Shown here in pieces: positions 26,956 through 35,991 of a stretch of DNA of 64,000 nucleotides. The translations under genes were made by a program, and so were the position numbers. The stretch is from Synechococcus sp. LA31. Its GTDB lineage: Bacteria > Cyanobacteriota > Cyanobacteriia > PCC-6307 > Cyanobiaceae. Location: contig NZ_CP075523.1 of the NCBI RefSeq assembly GCF_018502385.1, forward strand, positions 1,736,001-1,800,000, read 5' to 3'. Position 1 is the first letter of the stretch; the number at the start of each line of letters is the position of its first letter. The notes below the pieces were generated by a model. It ran no database searches. It was given only the letters and a program-made list of their open reading frames with translations, and was not told the origin of the DNA.

Positions 26956-27943
26956 GGCAAGCGGCGGCGAACAACCCAGGATCGGAGTGGGCACCTGGGC
27001 CTGGGGCAACCAGTTTCTCTGGGGCTACAACCCTGACCGCGACGACGACACCCTGGCGGCCACATTCCGGCACTGCCTGGATCAAGGGCTGCGCTTCTTC
27101 GATACCGCCGATTCCTATGGCACTGGCCGACTCAATGGCCGCAGCGAGACCCTGCTGGGCCGCTTCGCCATGGCCGCCAGCGCCGAGGAGCGCGATCAGC
27201 TCTGCATCGCCACCAAGCTGGCCCCCTTCCCCTGGCGGCTTGGCCGCCAGGGCTACGCCCATGCCTTCGCAGCCTCCCAGGAGCGCCTGCAGGGCCAAAT
27301 GAAACGGGTGCAGCTGCACTGGAGCACCGCCCGCTATGCGCCCTGGCAAGAAGGACCGTTGCTGGATGGACTGGCGGATCTTGTCCGCAGTGGCGCCACC
27401 GAGAGCATTGGGGTCTCGAATGTGGGGCCCAAGCGCCTGCGAGAGCTGCACCGCCGCTTGAGCGATCAGGGGGTGTCTCTCAGCAGCCTGCAGGTGCAGC
27501 TGTCGCTGCTAGCCCCACAGCCGCTGCAACCGGGCGGCGTGGCAGACGTGTGCCGTGAGCTCAAGATCGACCTGATCGCCTACAGCCCCCTGGCCCTGGG
27601 CCTGCTCAGCCGCAGCGGCAACGCAAACGCAGCACACACTCGGCCGCTCACCGGAGCACGCCGCAGTTTGTTCCGGCGCCTGGAGCCGCAGATCCTGGCG
27701 CTGCGCAACCGCATGCAAGAGATCGGCGGCAACCGCCCGGGCGGGCATGCGGCGGTGGCGCTCAATTGGTGCCGAGCCCATGGCGCCATGCCAATCCCGG
27801 GGCTGCGCAGCTGCGCTCAGGTTGATGCCGCGGCGGAAGCCCTTAGCTGGCAATTGAGCCCGCATGAACGCGCCGCACTCGATCAACTGGCATGGACGAG
27901 CGAAGCGGCCCGGATGCCCGCCAATCCCTTTCAGAGCAACTGA
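26954..27943 (+). CDS. Aldo/keto reductase
   Basis: The 329-residue protein is a TIM-barrel oxidoreductase with the AKR catalytic tetrad visible: Asp and Tyr in FFDTADSYGTG (about residue 45), Lys in IATKLAPFPW, and His in VQLHWS. The NADPH-binding C-terminal segment is IPGLRSCAQVDAAAEAL. The substrate is unknown. A start at 26930 would add eight residues. Confidence 0.88.
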   Translation: MASGGEQPRIGVGTWAWGNQFLWGYNPDRDDDTLAATFRHCLDQGLRFFDTADSYGTGRLNGRSETLLGRFAMAASAEERDQLCIATKLAPFPWRLGRQGYAHAFAASQERLQGQMKRVQLHWSTARYAPWQEGPLLDGLADLVRSGATESIGVSNVGPKRLRELHRRLSDQGVSLSSLQVQLSLLAPQPLQPGGVADVCRELKIDLIAYSPLALGLLSRSGNANAAHTRPLTGARRSLFRRLEPQILALRNRMQEIGGNRPGGHAAVALNWCRAHGAMPIPGLRSCAQVDAAAEALSWQLSPHERAALDQLAWTSEAARMPANPFQSN

Positions 27944-28621
27944 TCAAGCCTGGCCCATCTGGGGCGAGGGATCCGGAGTGAGCACCACAGGCAGACGCTC
28001 TCGCTCAGCTGCCACAGGGGCATCTACAGGACGACTCAACGACACCAACCGAGGACGGGGCGCCTCAATCGGCACTGGAGGCTGCGGCTCAGCCGTCGCC
28101 TCAGGGCGTTCATCGCAGGCTGCAAGAGCTTCCTGGAGGAGGGAATCAAAGGTGGCGCCAGGCAGACGATGGCGGGCAATTTCCAGAAAGGCACGAGCCA
28201 GCGACTCTCCAGCCGCAGCCTTGAGAGCCGGGTTGGAGCGGCGCTGCTCCTGCTCATCTTCCACAGAGCGGATGAAGCGCTCGGTGACATCGCGCTTGGT
28301 CGCAGCACGAATGCGGGTTTCCTGTTCCTGAGGAGAAAGCTGAAGCTGCTGCTCAAGCTCCTCTAAGCGGCGAGTGATGCTCTCAAGCACCTCGCGGGCT
28401 TCTTTACCCACATGGGCCAACTGACCATCGGAGAGGCGGGGCAGGTCAGCCACAAACACCTTGCCGTGGTCGCGCAGGGTGAGGAACGTGGGCCGAACGC
28501 TGCTGCGGCTGGGATAGCTGTCGCGGGGACGCAGCGGGCGATTAGGGGGGATCGGACCAGCAGAACTACGGCGACGAGTCACACGCGTAGCAGTGTTTAA
28601 AAGCGAGCCGTTTAACGACAT
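27944..28621 (-). CDS. Conserved hypothetical protein, coiled-coil
   Basis: The 225-residue protein has a basic Ser/Pro/Arg-rich N-terminus, then FLTLRDHGKVFVADLPRLSD. A charged, helical, coiled-coil-like middle follows (LESITRRLEELEQQLQLS), and the tail is Pro/Glu-rich. No domain was recognised. It abuts the aldo/keto reductase stop convergently (0 bp gap). Confidence 0.65.
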   Translation of the reverse strand: MSLNGSLLNTATRVTRRRSSAGPIPPNRPLRPRDSYPSRSSVRPTFLTLRDHGKVFVADLPRLSDGQLAHVGKEAREVLESITRRLEELEQQLQLSPQEQETRIRAATKRDVTERFIRSVEDEQEQRRSNPALKAAAGESLARAFLEIARHRLPGATFDSLLQEALAACDERPEATAEPQPPVPIEAPRPRLVSLSRPVDAPVAAERERLPVVLTPDPSPQMGQA

Positions 28622-28790
28622 CTCAAACCTATAAAGAACGGAACCTATGCGCTGTGTTCTGCAGCCCAGGCACATCGTGCAAGCGCCCGGGCGAGCCGGT
28701 GCACTGCGTGAGCCAGACCCTAACGGCCTGAAGCGGTTTCGCCGAGCTCAACGCCCGGCCTGATGCAATTTGGCAGCAAGCCAGGGACGA

Positions 28791-29825
28791 TCAGTACGGC
28801 AATCCCGCCAGGGTGCCCGCCGCAGCCGCCGCGGGTTCCACACCGCCGAGCAACCAGGCTTGGTGGCCCTGCTCCCGGCACACCTGCAGCGCCGACGCAA
28901 CTGCCACCTCCGGCAGCACAAGACAAAACCCCACCCCAAGGTTGAACGTGTTCCAGAGATCGGCCTCGGGCACCTCGCCGTTCTCCTGGAGCCAGCGAAA
29001 CAGCACCGGTCGCTCCCAACTGCCTGGATCGATGCGGGCCTGCAACCCAGCCGGCAAAGCCCGAGGCAGGTTTTCGGGCAGCCCACCGCCGGTGATGTGG
29101 GCCATACCGTGCAGTTCCACACCAGCCAGAAGCAAGGCCTGCACCAGCGAGGCGTAGAGAACAGTGGGCTCCAGCAAGGCATCCAGTACCGCCGGAGCAC
29201 CGGAGGCGATGGTGGTACTCGGGGTGACGCCACGCATCTCCAGGATGCGGCGCACCAGGCTGAAGCCGTTGCTGTGAACTCCACTACTGGCAACGGCCAC
29301 AATCCGATCCCCTGGCTGCACCCGAGCCGGATCGATCAACGCGTCTTCCTCCACCACCGCCACGCAAAAACCCGCCAGGTCGTAGCGGCCGGCGCCGTAA
29401 AAACCGGGCATCTCTGCGGTTTCACCACCAAGCAGGGCGCAGCCGCTGCGACGACAGCCATCGGCGATGCCCTCCACCACCTCAGCCATGGCTTCGGGGC
29501 TGAGCTTGCCAGTGGCGATGTAATCAAGGAAAAACAGCGGCTGCGCGCCGCTCGTGATCACATCGTTGACGCACATCGCAACAAGATCAATGCCCACGCT
29601 GTGGTGGCGGTGATGGGCTTGGGCTAATTCCAGCTTGGTGCCTACCCCATCGGTGCCCGACACCAGCAGAGGCTTACGCATGCCCTGGGGAAGGCGACAC
29701 AGCCCGCCAAAGCCTCCGAGCCCCCCGAGCACTTCTGGACGGCGAGTGGATTCCACACTCGAGCGAATGCGCTCAACGAAGGCGCGACCAGCCTCCACAT
29801 CAACGCCTGCTGTGCGGTAGTCCAT
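28791..29825 (-). CDS. purM: Phosphoribosylformylglycinamidine cyclo-ligase
   Basis: The 344-residue enzyme closes the imidazole ring in purine synthesis (FGAM to AIR). It begins [17 protein letters not shown] and has the nucleotide region [39 protein letters not shown] and [14 protein letters not shown]. All are family hallmarks of the PurM/ThiL/HypE fold. The 168 bp between its stop and the next gene show no recognisable feature. Confidence 0.96.
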   Translation of the reverse strand: MDYRTAGVDVEAGRAFVERIRSSVESTRRPEVLGGLGGFGGLCRLPQGMRKPLLVSGTDGVGTKLELAQAHHRHHSVGIDLVAMCVNDVITSGAQPLFFLDYIATGKLSPEAMAEVVEGIADGCRRSGCALLGGETAEMPGFYGAGRYDLAGFCVAVVEEDALIDPARVQPGDRIVAVASSGVHSNGFSLVRRILEMRGVTPSTTIASGAPAVLDALLEPTVLYASLVQALLLAGVELHGMAHITGGGLPENLPRALPAGLQARIDPGSWERPVLFRWLQENGEVPEADLWNTFNLGVGFCLVLPEVAVASALQVCREQGHQAWLLGGVEPAAAAAGTLAGLPY

Positions 29826-30236
29826 ACCAGCAACACTCTCGGACCCCTTGATCCTGCCCCGGCATGGACCCAAGACCAGGCAGTCCGACATGGACGCCCG
29901 CAGGGTTGGCACAAAGCGCGATCAGCCCCGCTTATCAAGGCGATCAGTCCATGTGATTGGACGACCCTCTTGCGCCCCTCCAGATCCCTGCGATAGCGCT
30001 TGATCCGGGATTTGATCGCAAATCCTGATCAATCAACGGCCTGCAGTTCCTAACCGAATGCCTGTTGCACTGCCGGTAACTTTGCAGCGTCGTTAATTCC
30101 CGATAGGAACTCCGCCAGTACTTCGTTTCAGTAACTGCCTGCGCTTGTTTGCTTGCAGTCCCCCTGAAACGCTCTTGATGCTGACGGGCCACATCTTCCG
30201 TGGCTGCTGTGTTGATCACGGCGGGTTTCGTTTGTT
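29826..30236. other. 411-bp intergenic region between purM and rlpA
   Basis: This region separates two divergent starts and must hold promoters for both. Its right half (30000-30150) is less GC-rich than the surrounding genes. I found no convincing open reading frame, tRNA or terminator here. Confidence 0.5.
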
Positions 30237-30767
30237 ATGCGTCGCCTCTGTCTCCTTGGTGGTTCGGCTCTGTTGCTCTCCGGCAGCACTGGTCTGCCTC
30301 CGGCCCTAGCCACCACTGGCCGTGACGCCGCTGCAGCCAGCAGCAGCATTGTTGAAGTCGCTGTTCGTAGCGCGGAGCCCCTCAGCGATACGGCCGAGAG
30401 CTCTGACGAGCCTCAGATCAAGCCGATTGCTCCAACCCTGCCCATCGCAACGCCACCTCAGGCTCCGAGGGTGCGCTCGGTGAGCCAAGGCCAGGCCAGC
30501 TGGTATGGGCCTGGCTTCTTTGGCAACCGCACCGCGAACGGCGAAGTCTTTCGTCCTGGCACCCTCACAGCAGCCCACCGCACGCTGCCATTCGGTACCA
30601 AGGTGCGCGTGACCAACCTGCGCAACGGCCTCAGCACTGTCGTGCGCATCAACGACCGCGGCCCCTTCCACGGCAATCGCGTGATCGACCTGGCCCATGG
30701 GGCTGCTCATCACCTCGGACTCGTCTCCAGTGGCGTGGCCAACGTGAAGCTGGAAGTGCTCCAGTAA
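30237..30767 (+). CDS. RlpA-like protein (septal ring lytic transglycosylase family)
   Basis: The 176-residue protein has a signal peptide (LCLLGGSALLLSGSTGLPPALA) and a low-complexity linker. The C-terminal double-psi beta-barrel domain reads GQASWYGPGFFGNRTANGE, LPFGTKVRVTNL and VRINDRGPF with the catalytic Asp. RlpA proteins cleave denuded glycan strands at septa. No SPOR domain is present, so localisation would have to be determined differently from E. coli RlpA. Confidence 0.85.
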   Translation: MRRLCLLGGSALLLSGSTGLPPALATTGRDAAAASSSIVEVAVRSAEPLSDTAESSDEPQIKPIAPTLPIATPPQAPRVRSVSQGQASWYGPGFFGNRTANGEVFRPGTLTAAHRTLPFGTKVRVTNLRNGLSTVVRINDRGPFHGNRVIDLAHGAAHHLGLVSSGVANVKLEVLQ

Positions 30768-30791
30768 GTCGAGGGCCTGCTGACCCTGCAA

Positions 30792-30821
30792 GCCCACCGC
30801 CCTTGTGACGGTGGGCTTTTT
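30792..30821 (+). terminator. Rho-independent terminator after rlpA
   Basis: The stem GCCCACCG/CGGTGGGC is followed by five T residues. It lies 25 bp after the rlpA stop and before panC-cmk. Confidence 0.85.
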
Positions 30822-30872
30822 GATGAGAGAACATTGGGGTCCAGTAGGGTCCAAATCGATCCTGGAGCGCCC

Positions 30873-32429
30873 TTGCGCCTGCTGCGCCACTGCACCGAAC
30901 TGGAGGCTTGGCGCCGCGAAACCAGGCAGGCGCCTCTGCATTTCGTGCCCACGATGGGCGCCTTGCATCCGGGGCACCAGAGCCTGATCAGCCGGGCGGC
31001 GCGTCCCTGCGCTGGTGGACAACCGCGCGTGCTGGTGAGCGTGTTCGTGAACCCTCTGCAATTCGGCCCGAAGGAGGATTTCGCCCGCTACCCACGCCAG
31101 CTTGAGGAGGATGCAGCCCTGGCAGAGGCAGCCGGGGCTGATGCCTTGTTTGCCCCCAGCCTGGAGGAGCTCTACCCAGCTGGAGAGCAAGAGCTCACCC
31201 GCATTCAGCCGCCCCTATCGCTGCAGCAAGGGCTGTGCGGCCGGCACCGGAGCGGCCATTTCAATGGTGTAGCCACCGTGGTGGCACGGCTGCTAGGCCT
31301 GATCCGCCCCGATCAACTGCTGCTCGGCGAGAAGGATTGGCAGCAGCTGGTCATCCTGCGGCGCGTGGTGGCCGATCTCGGACTGCCTGTTGAGGTGGTC
31401 GGGGTTGCCACGCTGCGGGAGGGCGATGGTCTTGCCCTCAGTTCGCGCAACAGCTATCTCAACGCAGATCAGCGCTTGCAGGCCACTGCGCTACCCCAGG
31501 CGCTGGAGAAAGCCAACGCCGCAGCGCAGCAGCCTGGCACCGCCTTGGCGCCCTTGCTGGCGACAGTGCACGAGAAGCTGGAGCAGGGCGGCCTGGTGGT
31601 CGACTATGTAGAAGCGGTGTGCCCCATCAGCCTGCAACCGCGCAGCGCGCTGAAGGGGCTCACCCTGCTGGCCGCCGCTGTCCACTGCGGCCCTAGCCGC
31701 CTGATCGATCACGTATTCCTGATGAGCCGAGCCCCGATCGTTGCCATCGATGGCCCTGCCGGTGCCGGCAAGAGCACCGTGACCCGTGCCTTTGCCGAGC
31801 AGCTCGGACTGATCTACCTCGATACGGGCGCGATGTATCGCGCTGTGACCTGGTTGGTGCAGCAGAGCGGCGTGGATGCAAGCGAAGCAGCTGCCGTGGC
31901 GCCGCTGCTGGAGGGCCTCGATCTGCAGCTGAGCACCGCAGCGGCCGGAAAGCAGCGGGCGAGCGTCAACGGCCACGATGTGACCGAGGCGATCCGCTCG
32001 CCGGAGGTGACCGCCCAGGTCTCACAAGTTGCAGCCCACGGCTGCGTGCGCGAAGCCCTCACCCGCCAGCAGCAGGCGATGGGCGAGCGCGGTGGCCTGG
32101 TGGCCGAAGGGCGCGACATCGGCACCGCCGTGTTCCCGGATGCCGAACTGAAAGTGTTCCTCACCGCCACCGTTGCCGAACGGGCCCGCCGCCGCGCCCT
32201 TGATCTCGAGCAACGCGGCTTTGCCGTGCCGGCTCTAGCGGAGCTCGAAGCCCAGATCGCTGAACGCGACCACCTCGATTCCACGCGGGAGGTATCCCCG
32301 CTCACCCAGGCCGCCGATGCAGTGGAGCTGATCACCGATGGCCTGAGCATCGACGCGGTGATCGAGCAGCTGGTACAGCTGTTCCGCCAGCGCGTGCCCC
32401 ACGACGCCTGGCCGGAGCCGGCGGCCTAG
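30873..32429 (+). CDS. panC-cmk: Bifunctional pantoate--beta-alanine ligase / cytidylate kinase
   Basis: This 518-residue fusion is typical of cyanobacteria. Residues 1 to about 280 are PanC (VPTMGALHPGHQSLI, VFVNPLQFGPKEDF, LLGEKDWQQL, LALSSRNSYL), which makes pantothenate. Residues about 285-518 are CMP kinase (VAIDGPAGAGKSTVTRAFA, YLDTGAMYRAVTW, EGRDIGTAVFPDA). No ATG lies near the conserved N-terminus. I chose the TTG at 30873 because GGAG is suitably spaced upstream; a TTG at 30834 is the alternative. The stop overlaps the convergent phosphatase gene by 4 bp. Confidence 0.92.
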   Translation: MRLLRHCTELEAWRRETRQAPLHFVPTMGALHPGHQSLISRAARPCAGGQPRVLVSVFVNPLQFGPKEDFARYPRQLEEDAALAEAAGADALFAPSLEELYPAGEQELTRIQPPLSLQQGLCGRHRSGHFNGVATVVARLLGLIRPDQLLLGEKDWQQLVILRRVVADLGLPVEVVGVATLREGDGLALSSRNSYLNADQRLQATALPQALEKANAAAQQPGTALAPLLATVHEKLEQGGLVVDYVEAVCPISLQPRSALKGLTLLAAAVHCGPSRLIDHVFLMSRAPIVAIDGPAGAGKSTVTRAFAEQLGLIYLDTGAMYRAVTWLVQQSGVDASEAAAVAPLLEGLDLQLSTAAAGKQRASVNGHDVTEAIRSPEVTAQVSQVAAHGCVREALTRQQQAMGERGGLVAEGRDIGTAVFPDAELKVFLTATVAERARRRALDLEQRGFAVPALAELEAQIAERDHLDSTREVSPLTQAADAVELITDGLSIDAVIEQLVQLFRQRVPHDAWPEPAA

Positions 32430-32914
32430 CGCACCTCGCGCAGCAGGCTCTCGAGCAGCCCGCCGCAGGCGTCTTCCAGCAGATCGAGCACATGCTCGAA
32501 GCCCTGCTCGCCGCCGTAATAGGGGTCGGGCACCTCACTGGCCTGATGCTGACGGCAGTGGCTGGTCATCGACTCAATCCGAGCTAACCCCGGCCGATTG
32601 CCCAGTTCGCGGGCTAGGGAGCGCACGTTGCGCAGGTTGTCGTCATCCATGGTGAGGATGCGATCAAAGGCGCTGAAATCCGCCAATTCGATCTGGCGAG
32701 CGCGGCTGGGCAGGTGAATGCCGCGGCGCTCAGCGGCGGCGCGCATGCGCCGATCAGCCGGATTGCCCACGTGCCAGCCGCCGGTACCGGCGCTATCCAC
32801 CACGAAGCGATCCTCCAGGCCCTCACGAGCGATCAGATGCAGAAACACCCCCTCGGCGGCCGGTGAGCGGCAGATGTTGCCGAGGCAAACAAACAACAGG
32901 CGCCGCTCAGCCAT
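32426..32914 (-). CDS. Low-molecular-weight protein tyrosine phosphatase
   Basis: The 162-residue protein starts with the phosphate-binding loop VCLGNICRSPAAEG (CX5R). It has the general-acid segment EVPDPYYGGEQGFEHVLD with the DPYY motif near the C-terminus. It overlaps the cpcF stop by 8 bp and is presumably co-transcribed with cpcE-cpcF. Its substrate is not evident. Confidence 0.9.
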   Translation of the reverse strand: MAERRLLFVCLGNICRSPAAEGVFLHLIAREGLEDRFVVDSAGTGGWHVGNPADRRMRAAAERRGIHLPSRARQIELADFSAFDRILTMDDDNLRNVRSLARELGNRPGLARIESMTSHCRQHQASEVPDPYYGGEQGFEHVLDLLEDACGGLLESLLREVR

Positions 32915-33584
32915 GAGGCACCCCCAGGCGCTGCAAGGCCAGGGCGGCCCGGAGCTGCACCACCGGGGCCTCCTCCGCTGGATGACGGCACAAACCGATC
33001 AGAGCTTCGTGCAGGCGCTGCTGCGCAGAAGGCCCCTCGGCCAGCTCAGGATGCACGGCAGGCGCGAGCGATTCAAGCCCCACCACCACGGCGTAGCGCA
33101 CCACCCACTCGCCATCACGGCAGCCCTCCACCAGAGCCTGCAGGCAGCGCTCCGCCGTGGCACGGCGCTGCGGCGGCGGCAGCTGATCGAGCCGCAATTG
33201 CCCAAGACCCCGAGCTGCCGCGCGGCGCACACTGGGGCCGATGTCTTTGCCGAGGGCATCCTCGAGCACCTCAAGGCCGCGCACATCACCAATGCCGGCC
33301 AAGGCGCGCACGGCCCAGGCACGGGCGCCGTAGTTGTAGCCGTCGATGTTGGTGAGGATCGTGTCGACGGCAGGCACGCCGATGGCGATCAGGCCGTCAA
33401 CGGCGGCTACGGCGGCGCCTGGGTTGTTGAAGCCCAGCACCTCCACTAGGCAGGTCGCACCAGAAGGATGGGCTGAGGCGGCCAGGGCTTGGGTGGCCTG
33501 CAGTAGGCCTAGAGCGCTGTCGGCGCGCTGTACGGCCTCCACCAGGGCGGCTACATCCGATGGGGTCACAACAGAAGTGCTCAC
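32907..33584 (-). CDS. cpcF: Phycocyanin alpha-subunit phycocyanobilin lyase, CpcF subunit
   Basis: The 225-residue protein is made of HEAT-like repeats (DGYNYGARAWAVRALAGIGD, VRRAAARGLGQL). With CpcE it attaches phycocyanobilin to the alpha-84 cysteine of phycocyanin. The GTG start overlaps the cpcE stop (GTGA). The position directly after cpcBA and cpcE is the classical one. Confidence 0.9.
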   Translation of the reverse strand: MSTSVVTPSDVAALVEAVQRADSALGLLQATQALAASAHPSGATCLVEVLGFNNPGAAVAAVDGLIAIGVPAVDTILTNIDGYNYGARAWAVRALAGIGDVRGLEVLEDALGKDIGPSVRRAAARGLGQLRLDQLPPPQRRATAERCLQALVEGCRDGEWVVRYAVVVGLESLAPAVHPELAEGPSAQQRLHEALIGLCRHPAEEAPVVQLRAALALQRLGVPHG

Positions 33585-34486
33585 AGCAGGGCATCCATGG
33601 CATCGAGCACCGCCACGGTGGCGGCATCAGGTGCCTCGCCAAACGAAGCGGCATGGCCGCCCGCTGAACCAGCGCCCTGCTCCACCAGGCCGCGCAGGGC
33701 AATCAGCTTGAGGCTGTTCTCCGCCAAGGTGGCTGCGATGGGTTCCAAGGCCTCGCGCCAACCGGCGGCCCCCAGATCCATCAGGGCTGCGCGGCGCACC
33801 TGCAACTGCTGGTGTTGCAGCAACTGCACCAGCTGATCACCCCAGCGGCGCTCTTGGGTGAGCTGCAGCAGTGCCCGAGAGGCGGCACTGCGGATCAAGG
33901 GCCGCTCATGGGCCACAAACGGCTCAATCACCGCCAACACCGGCGGCTCGGCCACACCGATCTCACCGAGGGCTTCGAGCAGGGCTTCGCAGGGTTCCTG
34001 CAGCCTCGGGGTGCCAGGTTGCTGGGCTCCGGCCACCGCCGGGCCACTGGCTAAACGGCGTCGCAGGGGCTCGACCGCCGCTTGGGCGCGCAGATCACCG
34101 AGGGCACGGGCCGCTGCTTCGCGCAGGCCATGGTCGTCATCCTCGAGCGTGGCGAGCAGATCGGGAATAGCGGCCTGGGCAGGCGCGCCGAGCTTGCCCA
34201 GGGCACGGGCGGCGTTGCGCGCCACGGCGTTTTCTTCCACGCCAGCACCGGGGTCGCGGGGGCGGCGCTGGCGCAGAGCCTCCTGCAGCAAGGGAACCGC
34301 ATCGGGATGGCGGCTGCGGTTGCGGCCCAGCCACCAGGCCGCGTAGTACTGCGCGGAGGGGTCGTCGGTGAGGCGCAGGCGCCGCAGCGCCTCCTCTTCA
34401 CTGATCGGATCTCCGTTGCCCGGGATTGATCGGTCGGCGTCGCCGGCGGCCATAGCCCAAAACGATGGCGCTGTTGATGCTGCCAT
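33581..34486 (-). CDS. cpcE: Phycocyanin alpha-subunit phycocyanobilin lyase, CpcE subunit
   Basis: The 301-residue HEAT-repeat protein contains EEALRRLRLTDDPSAQYYAAWWLGR, a stretch well conserved in CpcE (given here as two parts of one motif, residues about 30-55). Repeats such as NAARALGKLG and REAAARALGDLR follow. It is the partner of CpcF in chromophore attachment to CpcA. The start was set at 34486, the first ATG after the terminator that separates it from cpcA. Confidence 0.92.
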   Translation of the reverse strand: MAASTAPSFWAMAAGDADRSIPGNGDPISEEEALRRLRLTDDPSAQYYAAWWLGRNRSRHPDAVPLLQEALRQRRPRDPGAGVEENAVARNAARALGKLGAPAQAAIPDLLATLEDDDHGLREAAARALGDLRAQAAVEPLRRRLASGPAVAGAQQPGTPRLQEPCEALLEALGEIGVAEPPVLAVIEPFVAHERPLIRSAASRALLQLTQERRWGDQLVQLLQHQQLQVRRAALMDLGAAGWREALEPIAATLAENSLKLIALRGLVEQGAGSAGGHAASFGEAPDAATVAVLDAMDALL

Positions 34487-34517
34487 CGCCGCAGGCCCCA
34501 GCGCAGGCGGATGCAAC

Positions 34518-34543
34518 AAAAAAAGCCCCCCTTGCGGGGGGCT
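34518..34543 (-). terminator. Terminator after cpcA (copy nearest cpcE)
   Basis: On the minus strand a hairpin AGCCCCCC/GGGGGGCT is followed by a T-run (the seven As at 34518-34524 on the plus strand). It separates cpcBA from cpcE and may act as an attenuator that lowers lyase expression. Confidence 0.85.
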
Positions 34544-34578
34544 CGTGGCAACTCGCAGTTGCGCTGTGAATCTGAAAA

Positions 34579-35067
34579 TCAGACCAGAGCGGCGATCGCG
34601 TAGTCGATGTAGTTGTTGGCGATCACGCCGGCGTCGCCGCTGATGCCGTGGTTGGCCTTGATGTAGTTCAGAGCTTCCACATACCAGGAGGGGGAGAGCT
34701 CGAATGCACGGTTGATCTCGTCGAGACCAGCAATCAGGTACTCGTCGATGGGGCCGGTGCCACCAGCAACCAGGCAGTAGGTCACCTGACGCAGGTAGTA
34801 GCCGATGTCACGGGCGCACTTGGCCTTACCGCGAGCATCAGAGGCGTAGTTAGCGCCCTGCATCTGGGTGGTGTAGGGGAACTTGTTGTAAACGGCCTGG
34901 GCAGCGCCGTTCACCAGTTCGTCAGCCTTGGCGGTCAGAGCCTTGGCAGCAGCCAGAGCATTGGCAGCGCGCTCGAAACGGCCGAAAGCGGCGTTCAGCT
35001 CGGTGTTGCTCAGAAAGCGGCCCTGGGAATCAGCGGCGGCTACGGCTTCGGTGAGAGGGGTCTTCAT
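34579..35067 (-). CDS. cpcA: C-phycocyanin alpha subunit (copy 2)
   Basis: The 162-residue phycobiliprotein starts [19 protein letters not shown]. It has the chromophore Cys-84 in [11 protein letters not shown] and the C-terminus [16 protein letters not shown]. It is identical to the second copy at 37091-37579. It forms the rod hexamer with CpcB encoded 54 bp upstream. Confidence 0.97.
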   Translation of the reverse strand: MKTPLTEAVAAADSQGRFLSNTELNAAFGRFERAANALAAAKALTAKADELVNGAAQAVYNKFPYTTQMQGANYASDARGKAKCARDIGYYLRQVTYCLVAGGTGPIDEYLIAGLDEINRAFELSPSWYVEALNYIKANHGISGDAGVIANNYIDYAIAALV

Positions 35068-35121
35068 TGTTCGAAGTGAAGAAGAAGGGTGGACCTAGAA
35101 ATGACGCGGAGCAGCGTTGCC

Positions 35122-35640
35122 TCAGGCAACAGCAGCAGCAGCGCGATCGAAGTAGGTGCCGATCTCGCTCATCAGAGCGGAGCAGTCGCCGGGGGTGATG
35201 CCGTTGCGATCGTTGGCGATCGCGATGGCGGCGTCCTTCATCTTGCGCACGCCTTCTGCCACGGAAGCGCCAGGAACGCCCAGGGCTAGGTAGGTCTCAC
35301 GCAGGCCGTTCAGGCAGCGATCTTCCAGCACAGACGCATCGCCGGTGAACACGGCGTAGGTCACGTAGCGCAGGATGATCTCCATGTCGCGCAGGCATGC
35401 AGCCATGCGACGGTGGGTGTAAGCGTTACCGCCGGGGGCGATCAGCGCAGGCTGCTGGTCGAACAGCTCGCGGGCAGCGTTGGTGACAATCTTGGAGGCG
35501 TTGGAGGTGATGCGGTTCACCGAATCCATACGCTTGTTGCTCTCGGCCACCATGGCGGAGAGAGCATCGATTTGACCAGCGTTCAGGAATTCGCCGCGGG
35601 CATCAGCCTGAGCAACAACCTTGGTGAAGGCGTCGAACAT
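35122..35640 (-). CDS. cpcB: C-phycocyanin beta subunit (copy 2)
   Basis: The 172-residue beta subunit starts [19 protein letters not shown]. It carries both bilin sites: Cys-82 in [11 protein letters not shown] and Cys-153 in [13 protein letters not shown]. It is identical in protein sequence to the copy at 37634-38152. In this window the beta-153 lyase is probably the CpcT-like protein at 41030-41623. Confidence 0.97.
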   Translation of the reverse strand: MFDAFTKVVAQADARGEFLNAGQIDALSAMVAESNKRMDSVNRITSNASKIVTNAARELFDQQPALIAPGGNAYTHRRMAACLRDMEIILRYVTYAVFTGDASVLEDRCLNGLRETYLALGVPGASVAEGVRKMKDAAIAIANDRNGITPGDCSALMSEIGTYFDRAAAAVA

Positions 35641-35689
35641 TGATTAGCTCCTGTTCTCGACGTGAGTCGGGGAGAGGGGGATGAGGGGG

Positions 35690-35963
35690 AGAGCGATCAA
35701 CTCCACCAGGCCGAAAGTTCGTCCTGATTGCAGGCAGATCGCCAGAGTCGGAACCACAGTGTGATGCAGGCTCGAAATAACTTCGGCCGCAACAACTGAT
35801 CGCTGACCCAAGCATTGTGGCCACAGCCGCCAGAAGCAGCATCAAGAGACCGAGCGAAGTTCACAAAGGGTCACCGTCAAGACGGAAGTGGCACCGGAAC
35901 AGGCAGATCGCGCCCCAATCCTGAAGCAAAGCTGAAGTCATTAGGACGCGATTGTTGCTTGCA
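35690..35963 (-). promoter_or_regulatory. Upstream region of the cpcEF-proximal cpcBA copy
   Basis: This non-coding stretch lies between the cpcC2 terminator and cpcB and differs completely from the corresponding stretch upstream of the other cpcB. It presumably contains this copy's promoter. I could not assign -10/-35 elements with confidence. Confidence 0.4.
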
Positions 35964-35985
35964 CAAAAAGCCCCGCCACCGGGGC
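35964..35985 (-). terminator. Terminator after second cpcC
   Basis: On the minus strand the stem GCCCCG/CGGGGC with a GTGG loop is followed by five Ts, 7 bp beyond the cpcC2 stop. Confidence 0.85.
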
Positions 35986-35991
35986 AACACC

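Larger units (their letters stand above)
34514..35689. repeat. 1176-bp direct repeat, copy proximal to cpcEF (cpcBA unit)
   Basis: This segment is repeated at 37026-38201 with only five mismatches by eye (about 99.6% identical). It contains the terminator, cpcA, the 54-bp spacer, cpcB and 49 bp upstream of cpcB. Flanking sequence diverges at once on both sides. Both protein pairs are identical. Confidence 0.95.

Noticed and set aside
28622-28790. Possible small RNA between purM and the coiled-coil protein gene
   Set aside because: The region has some GC-rich complementarity but no clear promoter-terminator pair or known RNA family pattern.
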